From: Arthrobacter oryzae | GTDB lineage: Bacteria > Actinomycetota > Actinomycetes > Actinomycetales > Micrococcaceae | Length of the DNA stretch: 64,000 nt | Assembly: GCF_030718995.1 (NCBI RefSeq) | Contig: NZ_CP132204.1 | Coordinates: forward strand, 682,001-746,000 | Direction: 5' to 3' | Part shown: positions 57,751 through 64,000 of the stretch, piece by piece | Numbering within the stretch: the stretch's first letter is position 1 | Layout: every line of letters starts with the position of its first letter | Made by a program: the position numbers and the translations under genes | The notes under the pieces: model-generated | What the model saw: only the letters and a program-made list of their open reading frames with translations | Databases searched by the model: none | What the model was told of the DNA's origin: nothing

Positions 57751-57818
57751 GGTGCGGGTCCTGTTCCGGAAGAGGTGCGGAGCGGGCCCAGATCAGAACC
57801 CGCCGGAGAAATGGCGAA

Positions 57819-57900
57819 GGGCAGAGAATGATCTCTGCCCTGTTGGCTCTGAAGGTAAGTTGGATGCGTGTCAGTTAGACGCGGGCCCCTCCAGAGCCAA
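57819..57900 (-). promoter_or_regulatory. Attenuator-like hairpins upstream of aroG
   Basis: Two perfect stems. Stem A pairs 57892-57900 with 57843-57851 (TTGGCTCTG / CAGAGCCAA); its 5' arm lies inside the leader peptide codons just after Trp-Tyr-Ala-Tyr-Phe. Stem B pairs 57833-57840 with 57819-57826 (GGGCAGAG / CTCTGCCC, 6-nt loop) right after stem A. No good thymine run follows stem B, so translational or Rho-linked control is more likely than classic intrinsic termination. Confidence 0.65.
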
Positions 57901-57930
57901 CGAAAAATACGCATACCAACGGTTAGTCAT
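57871..57930 (-). CDS. Aromatic leader peptide upstream of aroG
   Basis: 19 residues, MTNRWYAYFSLALEGPASN. The run Trp-Tyr-Ala-Tyr-Phe covers all three products of the shikimate pathway. TATGGT lies seven bases before the ATG with TTGCGG 18 bp further up, fitting the leaderless promoters of this window; an in-frame ATG at 57942 gives a 23-residue alternative. Its codons overlap the 5' arm of stem A. The leader peptide AroR before aroF of Corynebacterium glutamicum is a known parallel. Inferred role: ribosome stalling when charged tRNA-Trp, -Tyr or -Phe is low changes folding and raises aroG expression. Confidence 0.75.
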   Translation of the reverse strand: MTNRWYAYFSLALEGPASN

Positions 57931-57976
57931 AGCCAAGACCATAACCGCGGGGACGCCGGGTCCGCAAATCGAACCC

Positions 57977-58031
57977 GCGCGAACGGACATGTGGGGCCCC
58001 TTTCGGCGGGGCCTCAAGTGTCCGTTCGCGC
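57977..58031. terminator. Large hairpin between esterase end and aroG leader
   Basis: Perfect 13-bp outer stem GCGCGAACGGACA / TGTCCGTTCGCGC enclosing an inner GGCCCC / GGGGCC stem. It lies 30 bp after the esterase stop and just upstream of the aroG leader promoter, so it probably ends the rhamnose operon. No thymine run. Confidence 0.65.
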
Positions 58032-58060
58032 TGGTCTGCGACTGGTGGAACCCGGTCCCC

Positions 58061-59071
58061 TCAGCCCAGCAGCTTGCGCAGGTACCGCAGCTGCCGGTTC
58101 CACTGGTGCTCCTGTCCGCCCTCATGGTTGTTGAAGCGGTACACCTCGATCTCCTTGGCCGGCGCCTCGTTTCCAGCGCCCGTTCCGTAGGCGTTGAAGC
58201 TGGCAAAAACGGTGGACGGCGGGCAGATGTCGTCCGCCTGTGCGGCCGAGAACAGCGCCGGCGCGGTTGCTGCCCGGCCAAGGTTGACGCCGTCGAAATA
58301 GTTCAGCACGGCAAGGACTGCCTCATAACGGTCCCGGTGGCGGGCCAGGAATGCGGCGATCTCCGGATAGGGCCCGCGCGGTGTGATGTCGATGGCGCGG
58401 GGGAAGTCCTGCAGGAACGGAACATCCGGCAGTGCGGCGATCACGCCGTCGAGCCTTCCGGCCGCGAGCCCGGCCACGGCAACTGTGATGCCGCCACCCT
58501 GGCTGACACCCGCCACCACCACCCGGGAGGGGTCGACGGCGGGATGGGCCTGCGCGGCTTCCACCGCGCGGAAGGCGTCCACATAGACCCGGCGATAGTA
58601 GTAGTCCTCGCGGCTTCCAGCGCCGCGGGTCATCAGTCCCGCATGCGCCACACCGCCCGCGGACGGGTGCGGGTCCGCGGTGTTCCCCAGCAGACCGCCG
58701 TAACCCTGCCCCCGGGTGTCCATGATGAAGTGCGCGTACCCGGCCTGCGCCCACTTGGTGTCCTGGTTGCACAGCCCGCGTCCGCCCGAATATCCCGCGT
58801 ACTGCACGACGACGGGAAGCGGCTCGTCCGGCGAACGGTCCGCCGGCAGGTGCAGCCAGGCCTTCACCGGGGAACCGCCGAAGCCCGCGAACGTGACGTC
58901 GACGGTGTCGATCACCGTGAGGTAGTTGTCCACGGGCTCGAACACCACCTCCAGCGGGTACTCGCGGGCCTCGCTGATAGTGCGGTCCCAGAAGGCGTCA
59001 AGGTCCGCCGGGGCGGCGGCGCCGGACGTGTAGTTTCGGAGCTGCTCAAGCGGTAGGTCGAAGAGGGGCAT
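58061..59071 (-). CDS. Acetylxylan esterase / cephalosporin deacetylase family (CE7)
   Basis: 336 residues. Alpha/beta hydrolase with nucleophile in VAGVSQGGGITVAVA (Ser about 185), acid in the DDICPP region and His in NNHEGGQEHQ. N-terminal MPLFDLPLEQLRNY and DTRGQGYGG are CE7 hallmarks. It removes acetyl groups from xylo-oligosaccharides or similar sugars. It is 48 bp after rhaB on the same strand, so it may deacetylate rhamnose-containing plant glycans for the same pathway. No signal peptide: acts in the cytoplasm. Confidence 0.92.
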   Translation of the reverse strand: MPLFDLPLEQLRNYTSGAAAPADLDAFWDRTISEAREYPLEVVFEPVDNYLTVIDTVDVTFAGFGGSPVKAWLHLPADRSPDEPLPVVVQYAGYSGGRGLCNQDTKWAQAGYAHFIMDTRGQGYGGLLGNTADPHPSAGGVAHAGLMTRGAGSREDYYYRRVYVDAFRAVEAAQAHPAVDPSRVVVAGVSQGGGITVAVAGLAAGRLDGVIAALPDVPFLQDFPRAIDITPRGPYPEIAAFLARHRDRYEAVLAVLNYFDGVNLGRAATAPALFSAAQADDICPPSTVFASFNAYGTGAGNEAPAKEIEVYRFNNHEGGQEHQWNRQLRYLRKLLG

Positions 59072-59119
59072 CGGATTCCGGTTCTGTAATTGCTGGGCTG
59101 TAGATCGGACTGCGGCGAC

Positions 59120-60640
59120 TCAGACCAGCGCCGCCTGATAGCTTTCCAACGGCTGCGAGCCACGCACCAGGGCCCGCAGCTCGGCGAGCCCGCCGGTGAC
59201 CACGCCCGCCGCCCGGGCCTGGACCAGCACGTTGCCGAGTGCGGTGGCTTCCACGGGTCCGGCGATGACGCGTTTGCCGGTGGCGTCGGCGGTGAGCTGG
59301 CACAGCAGCCGGTTCTGCGAGCCTCCCCCGACGATGTGCACCACGTCCACGGGCACGTCTGCGAGGCGTTCGGCGTCGGCGATGGTCCGGGCGTAGCCGG
59401 CGGCGAGGCTGTCCAGGATGCAGCGGGTGATCGCCGCGGGGTTGTCGGGGAGGAGTGCGCCGGTGTTGCGGGCGGCCGCGCGGATCCGGTCCGGCATGTT
59501 GTCCGGGGCGATGAAGTACGGATCATCGGCGTTGACCTGCGGCCCGCCGAACGGCAGGGCAGCGGCCGCGGCCAGCAGTTCGTCCAGTGTCGCCGTATAT
59601 CCCTGCTGGGCCCAGGTGCGCTGGCATTCGCTGAGCAGCCAGAGCCCGCCGACATTGCGGAGGTACCGGATGGTGCCGTCCACGCCGCGCTCGTTGGTGA
59701 AGTTCGCCTGCCGGCTCGCCTCGGTGAGCACGGGGTGGCTCAGCTCGACACCCACGAGGGACCACGTGCCGGAAGAGATGTAGGCGAAGTTCCCGGCCCC
59801 GGAGCCGGCTGCACCGGCCGGGACCGCGGCGACGGCGGAGGCGGTGTCATGTGAGCCGACGGCCGCCACCTTCGTGGCCTGGTCCAGGCCGGTGCGGGCG
59901 GCGATGCCGGGCAGCAGGGTGCCGATGGTTTCGCCGGGCTGGATCAGCGGCGGGAACAGGTCCTTCCGCAGGCCCAGGGCTGCCAGGAATTCGGTGGCCC
60001 ACTCCCCCGCGACAGCGTCGAACAGCCCGGTGGTGGAGGCGTTGGTGGCCTCGGTGCGGCGGACCCCGGTGAGCAGGAACGCGATCAGGTCCGGGATGAG
60101 CAGGGCCTGCAGCCCCTCCAGGTCCGGTTCGCTGGCGAGCTGGTAGATCGTGTTGAACTGCAGGAACTGCAACCCGGTGGTGGCGTAGAGCCGGGCGGGG
60201 TCCAGTTTTTGGTGCACGGGCGCGACGGCGGCCCGGCTGCGGTCATCGCGGTAGCTGAACGGCTGCGCGGTGAGTTCCCCGGCCGCGTTGACCAGGCCGT
60301 AGTCCACCGCCCAGGTGTCGATCCCGATGCTGCTGATGGTTTCACCGCGCTCCGCGGCGACGCGGGCCGCGGCAGCCAGGCCGGCCAGCACCTCAGCGAA
60401 CAGGGCGTCGAAGTCCCAGCGCAGGCCGCCGTCGGACTCCACCACGCCGTTCGGGAAACGGTGAACAGTCTCCAGCTTGGCACTTTCCGGGCCGGCGCCG
60501 CCGGAGACCCGTCCGAGGATGACGCGTCCGGAGGAGGCGCCGATGTCGACGGCGGCGAAGACCCGCCCGCTGGGATGAGCGGCGGACACCGCCCCGACCG
60601 TGACCGGAGCGGTGTCCTGGGTTGGTGGAACGCTGTTCAT
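59120..60640 (-). CDS. rhaB: Rhamnulokinase
   Basis: 506 residues of the FGGY kinase family: FAAVDIGASSGRVILG at the N-terminus is the phosphate-1 motif, GIDTWAVDYGL follows, and VHIVGGGSQNRLLCQLTADATGKRV is the adenosine motif. It phosphorylates L-rhamnulose at C1. Its ATG overlaps the rhaD stop (ATGA). Confidence 0.94.
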   Translation of the reverse strand: MNSVPPTQDTAPVTVGAVSAAHPSGRVFAAVDIGASSGRVILGRVSGGAGPESAKLETVHRFPNGVVESDGGLRWDFDALFAEVLAGLAAAARVAAERGETISSIGIDTWAVDYGLVNAAGELTAQPFSYRDDRSRAAVAPVHQKLDPARLYATTGLQFLQFNTIYQLASEPDLEGLQALLIPDLIAFLLTGVRRTEATNASTTGLFDAVAGEWATEFLAALGLRKDLFPPLIQPGETIGTLLPGIAARTGLDQATKVAAVGSHDTASAVAAVPAGAAGSGAGNFAYISSGTWSLVGVELSHPVLTEASRQANFTNERGVDGTIRYLRNVGGLWLLSECQRTWAQQGYTATLDELLAAAAALPFGGPQVNADDPYFIAPDNMPDRIRAAARNTGALLPDNPAAITRCILDSLAAGYARTIADAERLADVPVDVVHIVGGGSQNRLLCQLTADATGKRVIAGPVEATALGNVLVQARAAGVVTGGLAELRALVRGSQPLESYQAALV

Positions 60641-62679
60641 CGCAGGAAGGCGGCGGCCACACCGGCGTCCACGGGGATGTGAAGGCCGGTGGTGTGGGAC
60701 AGTTCGGCGCTGGTGAGCACCGCGGCGGCGTTGGCCACGTGCTCGGGCAGGACTTCGCGCTTGAGCAGGGTCCGCTGGGCGTAATACTTGCCCAGCTCCT
60801 GCTCGTCCACGCCGTAGACCGCGGCGCGTTTGGCGCCCCAGCCGCCGGCGAAGATCCCGGAGCCGCGGACCACGCCGTCGGGGTTGATGCCGTTGACGCG
60901 GATGCCGTATTCGCCCAGTTCGGCTGCGAGGAGCCGGACCTGGTGTGCCTGGTCGGCCTTGGTGGCGGAGTAGGCGATGTTGTTCGGGCCGGCGAACACG
61001 GAGTTCTTGGAGGAGATGTAGATGATGTCCCCGCCCATGTCCTGGCCGATCATGACCTTCGCAGCGGCCTTGGCCACCAGGAAGGAGCCCTTGGCCATGA
61101 CGTTGTGCTGCAGGTCCCAGTCCTTCTCGGTGGTTTCCAGCAGCGGCTTGGAGATCGACAGCCCGGCATTATTGACCACCAGGTCCAGCCCGCCGAAGGA
61201 CAGCACGGCTTCCTGGATGGCGGCGGCGATCTGGGCTTCGTCGGTCACGTCCGCCTGGACGCCGATGGCGACGTCGGGGCCGCCCAGTTCCGCGGCGACG
61301 GCCTGTGCGTTCTCAAGGTTCAGGTCCGCGATGACGACGCAGGCGCCGTCCGCGGCGAGGCGCGTGGCGATGGCTTTGCCGATGCCGGACGCGGCCCCGG
61401 TCACCAGCGCGATGCGGGTGGCGTGGGACTTGGGTTTGGGCATCCGGGCGAGCTTGGCTTCTTCCAGGGCCCAGTACTCGATCCGGAACTTCTCGGATTC
61501 CTCGATCGGGGCGTAGGTGGAGATCGTCTCGGCACCGCGCATCACGTTGATGGCGTTGAGGTAGAACTCGCCGGCAACGCGGGCGGTCTGCTTGTTCGCA
61601 CCGAAGGAGAACATGCCCACCCCGGGGACCAGCACAATGGCCGGGTCAGCGCCGCGCAGCGCCGGGGAATCCGGAGAAGCGTGCCGGTCGTAGTAGGCCT
61701 GGTAGTCCTCGCGGTAGTCGGCGTGCAGCTCCTGCAGCCGGGCGATCGAGTCCTCGACGGACGCGTCCGCGGGCAGGTCCAGGATCAGCGGCTTGACCTT
61801 GGTGCGCAGGAAGTGGTCCGGGCAGGACGTGCCCAGGGCCCCGAGCCTCGGGTGCTCGGCGGCTTCCAGGAAGTCCAGCACGACGGCGTCATCACTGAAG
61901 TGCCCCAGCTGCGGCTTGTCCGTGGACGCCAGCCCGCGGATGACCGGTGCCAGCGCGGCGGCCTTGGCGCGGCGTTCGGCCTCCGGCAGCGCGCCGAAGC
62001 CGGGCAGCTTGGGACCGAAGGGCTGCGGGCGGCCGTTTTCCGCGATGAACTTTTCGGCCTGCTCGATGATCCAAAGCGAGTTCTGCTCTGCTTCTTCGCT
62101 GGTGGCGCCCCAGGCGGTGATGCCGTGGCCGCCCAGGATGGTGCCGATGGCCTGCGGATTGGCGTCCTTGATCGCGGCGATGTCCAGGCCAAGCTGGAAA
62201 CCGGGCCGGCGCCAGGGCACCCACACCACCTTGTTGCCGAAGATCTTGGTGGTCAGGGCCTCGCCGTCCACGGCGGTGGCGATCGCGATGCCGGAGTCCG
62301 GGTGCAGGTGGTCCACATGGGCCGCGTCCACCAGGCCATGCATGGCGGTGTCGATCGACGGCGCGGCGCCGCCCTTGCCGTGCAGGCAGTAATCAAAAGC
62401 GGCCACCATCTCATCTTCACGCTCAACGCCCGGGTAGACGTTCTTCAGGGCATTCAGCCGGTCCAGGCGGAGCACGGCGAGGTTCTGGGCCTTTAGCGTG
62501 CCGAGGTCCCCGCCGGAGCCCTTGACCCAAAGCAGCTGAACGTCCTCGCCCGTGACGGGGTCCTTCTCGGTGCCCTTCGCCGAGGTGTTGCCGCCGGCGA
62601 AGTTGGTGTTCCGATTGTCCGCACCCAGGCGGTTGGAACGGGAAATCAGGTCTTCAACAGTCTTGTTCGTGCTGCTCAT
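60637..62679 (-). CDS. rhaD: Bifunctional rhamnulose-1-phosphate aldolase / lactaldehyde dehydrogenase
   Basis: 680 residues from ATG 62679. The N-terminal class II aldolase domain (about 1-400) has HVDHLHPDSGIAIATAVDG and GGHGITAWG metal ligands; the C-terminal short-chain dehydrogenase (about 425-680) has VTGAASGIGKAIATRLA and catalytic YSATK. The fusion splits rhamnulose-1-phosphate and oxidises the L-lactaldehyde formed. The frame upstream to 62919 lies inside rhaI and is not used. Starts 4 bp after rhaI. Confidence 0.93.
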   Translation of the reverse strand: MSSTNKTVEDLISRSNRLGADNRNTNFAGGNTSAKGTEKDPVTGEDVQLLWVKGSGGDLGTLKAQNLAVLRLDRLNALKNVYPGVEREDEMVAAFDYCLHGKGGAAPSIDTAMHGLVDAAHVDHLHPDSGIAIATAVDGEALTTKIFGNKVVWVPWRRPGFQLGLDIAAIKDANPQAIGTILGGHGITAWGATSEEAEQNSLWIIEQAEKFIAENGRPQPFGPKLPGFGALPEAERRAKAAALAPVIRGLASTDKPQLGHFSDDAVVLDFLEAAEHPRLGALGTSCPDHFLRTKVKPLILDLPADASVEDSIARLQELHADYREDYQAYYDRHASPDSPALRGADPAIVLVPGVGMFSFGANKQTARVAGEFYLNAINVMRGAETISTYAPIEESEKFRIEYWALEEAKLARMPKPKSHATRIALVTGAASGIGKAIATRLAADGACVVIADLNLENAQAVAAELGGPDVAIGVQADVTDEAQIAAAIQEAVLSFGGLDLVVNNAGLSISKPLLETTEKDWDLQHNVMAKGSFLVAKAAAKVMIGQDMGGDIIYISSKNSVFAGPNNIAYSATKADQAHQVRLLAAELGEYGIRVNGINPDGVVRGSGIFAGGWGAKRAAVYGVDEQELGKYYAQRTLLKREVLPEHVANAAAVLTSAELSHTTGLHIPVDAGVAAAFLR

Positions 62680-62683
62680 GCTC

Positions 62684-63862
62684 TTATGCGCCCCATCCGG
62701 CTTGCTGGCCGCCGACGCGGTCCTCGTTGATCTGTTTCTGGTAACCGCTGGTCTTGAACGCGGCCATCGGGTCCGCGGGCAGACCGCGGGATTCACGCCA
62801 CTGCGCCAGGGCCGGGCGGACGTCCGTGTAGAACGCGTCATTGAACACGGCGTTCGCAGCCAGGACATCCCCGGACCGCTGGGCCTCGCCCAGGGCAGCG
62901 GTGTCCACCATGAGGGCACGCGCCGTCATTTCCTGCACGTTCAGGACCGAGCGGATCTGGCCCGGAATCTTCTCCTCCAGGTTGTGGCACTGGTCCAGCA
63001 TCAAAGCCACACCTGCATTCTCTCCTGCGGACTTGCCGAAGCCGCCGCCGCGGATGACCTCGTACATGATGCGGAACAGCTGGAACGGATCCGCGGCACC
63101 CACAATCAGGTCGTCATCGGCGTAGAAGCGCGAGTTGAAGTCAAAGGAACCCAGCTTGCCCAGGCGCAGCAGCTGCATCACGATGAACTCGATATTCGTG
63201 CCCGGAGCGTGGTGCCCGGTGTCCAGGCACACAAACGCCTTCTCCCCCAGGGCCAGGGTCTGGGCGTAGGAGGTGCCCCAGTCCGGGACGTCGGTGTGGT
63301 AGAAAGCCGGCTCGAAGAATTTGTACTCCAGCACCAGGCGCTGCTCCCCGCCCAGGCCGGCGTAGATCTCCTGCAGGGAATCCGCCAGCCGGTCCTGGCG
63401 GCCGCGCATGTCGTCCTGGCCCGGGTAGTTGGTGCCGTCCGCCAGCCAGATCTTCAGGTCCTTCGAGCCGGTGGCGTGCATGATCTCAATGCATTCCAGG
63501 TGGTGGTCGATAGCCCGGCGGCGGACGGACTCGTTGGAGGACGTCAGGGAACCGAACTTGTACTCGTCATCCTGGAAGGTGTTCGAGTTGATCGTCCCAA
63601 GGCCCACGCCGAGGCCTTCCGCGTACTCGCGCAGGACGGCGTAGTCGTCCACCTTGTCCCACGGAATGTGCAGCGCAACGGTGGGCGCCAGGCCCGTGAG
63701 CTCGTGCACTTTCGCGGCGTCCGCAATCTTCTCCAGCACCGTCCGCGGGGTGCCCGGCGTACCGAACACCTTGAAGCGCGTGCCTGAATTCCCATAGGCC
63801 CACGAGGGGACCTCGATGGCAAGCTCTCCGAGCCTGCCCAGCGCCGTTGCTACGTCATTCAT
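62684..63862 (-). CDS. rhaI: L-Rhamnose isomerase
   Basis: 392 residues, TIM-barrel sugar isomerase of the Pseudomonas/actinobacterial type. Metal ligands lie in VLEYKFFEPAFYHTDVPDWG, CLDTGHHAPGTNIE and GSFDFNSRFYADDDL. It converts L-rhamnose to L-rhamnulose, the first step of the operon rhaI-rhaD-rhaB. Transport and regulator genes probably lie beyond the right edge. Confidence 0.94.
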   Translation of the reverse strand: MNDVATALGRLGELAIEVPSWAYGNSGTRFKVFGTPGTPRTVLEKIADAAKVHELTGLAPTVALHIPWDKVDDYAVLREYAEGLGVGLGTINSNTFQDDEYKFGSLTSSNESVRRRAIDHHLECIEIMHATGSKDLKIWLADGTNYPGQDDMRGRQDRLADSLQEIYAGLGGEQRLVLEYKFFEPAFYHTDVPDWGTSYAQTLALGEKAFVCLDTGHHAPGTNIEFIVMQLLRLGKLGSFDFNSRFYADDDLIVGAADPFQLFRIMYEVIRGGGFGKSAGENAGVALMLDQCHNLEEKIPGQIRSVLNVQEMTARALMVDTAALGEAQRSGDVLAANAVFNDAFYTDVRPALAQWRESRGLPADPMAAFKTSGYQKQINEDRVGGQQAGWGA

Positions 63863-63940
63863 GATGGTTCTTTCCGATGTCTTGTGGTGCTGCGGTTTGG
63901 GGTGGTGGTGCTGCGGCCCCGCTGCTGGAGCCCGGGTGGA

Positions 63941-64000
63941 TCAGCTCGTCGTGGACTCCGCCGCCGCAAGCTGATCGTCAAGATTGAAGACTTCTTCGAG
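63941..64000 (-). CDS. C-terminal end of a truncated gene at the window edge
   Basis: The last 19 codons and stop of a minus-strand gene, ending LEEVFNLDDQLAAAESTTS. The sequence is too short to identify. Lying directly upstream of rhaI on the same strand, it may be part of a sugar ABC transporter or another rhamnose gene; this is inferred from position only. Confidence 0.4.
   Translation of the reverse strand, partial: LEEVFNLDDQLAAAESTTS

Noticed and set aside
57811..57840. Stem B as a standard intrinsic terminator
   Set aside because: The bases after it on the transcript strand are TTCGCCATTTCT, which is not a thymine run.
1..64000. tRNA, rRNA, insertion sequences or prophage
   Set aside because: I looked for cloverleaf-type segments, transposase-like proteins and terminal repeats and found none convincing.

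Overview
The window reads as chromosomal DNA of a high-GC Gram-positive actinobacterium, most likely Micrococcaceae (Arthrobacter or Pseudarthrobacter type). Grounds: uniformly GC-rich codon use, a BldC-type regulator next to the tiny ribosomal protein bS22, a HAD phosphatase / glutaredoxin / Rex block, menaquinone genes, system II cytochrome c maturation, an LPXTG-anchored protease and many GTG or leaderless starts. I see no insertion sequence, prophage, CRISPR array, rRNA or tRNA gene.

Layout. 1-5.6 kb: phenylacetate genes (paaI thioesterase, paaK ligase), an MHS-type transporter, a TetR regulator (probable PaaR) and a DUF427 protein. 5.7-10.8 kb: a VOC protein, then a zinc-economy locus: a perfect Zur-type palindrome inside a promoter driving a P-loop-less CobW homologue and a cysteine-free ribosomal protein L36, facing a three-gene membrane operon (permease, TIGR03943-type partner, beta-propeller). 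11-13.7 kb: paaZ and a second hotdog thioesterase, divergent. 13.8-18.3 kb: DUF4397 protein, ferritin, ECF sigma with RskA-type anti-sigma, flavohemoglobin. 18.3-23.8 kb: sorted serine protease, tyrosine phosphatase, SGNH hydrolase, GNAT and SRPBCC proteins. 23.8-26.9 kb: thiolase / enoyl-CoA hydratase / 3-hydroxyacyl-CoA dehydrogenase operon that finishes phenylacetate beta-oxidation. 27-31 kb: pentapeptide and SRPBCC proteins, CsbD, dienelactone hydrolase, amino-acid permease. 31.1-34.4 kb: assimilatory nitrite reductase. 34.6-39.1 kb: ABC-F protein and a metal ABC importer. 39.2-45.7 kb: CPBP protease, VOC protein, menB-menE-menA, small membrane proteins, an endonuclease-like orphan. 45.8-50.9 kb: ccsB-resB-ccdA-tlpA-phosphatase operon. 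51-54 kb: YceI and twin Gln-rich membrane proteins. 53.9-57.9 kb: rex, glutaredoxin, HAD, bS22, bldC and DAHP synthase with an aromatic leader peptide. 58-64 kb: rhamnose catabolism with a carbohydrate esterase.

Working together. Four 22-bp palindromes with the same 10-2-10 layout sit before paaI, tetR, between paaZ and the thioesterase gene, and before the thiolase operon, so the scattered phenylacetate genes look like one TetR-controlled regulon. The least expected signals are regulatory: (i) a 19-residue leader peptide with Trp-Tyr-Ala-Tyr-Phe before DAHP synthase, followed by alternative hairpins; (ii) a Met-Lys-Ser-stop mini-ORF before the ABC-F gene, overlapping the arm of a hairpin that would hide the Shine-Dalgarno; (iii) a recurring leaderless start layout (NANNNT, 6-8 nt, start codon) shared by more than a dozen genes; (iv) two families of intergenic repeats, one forming near-perfect 20-25 bp hairpins at gene ends.
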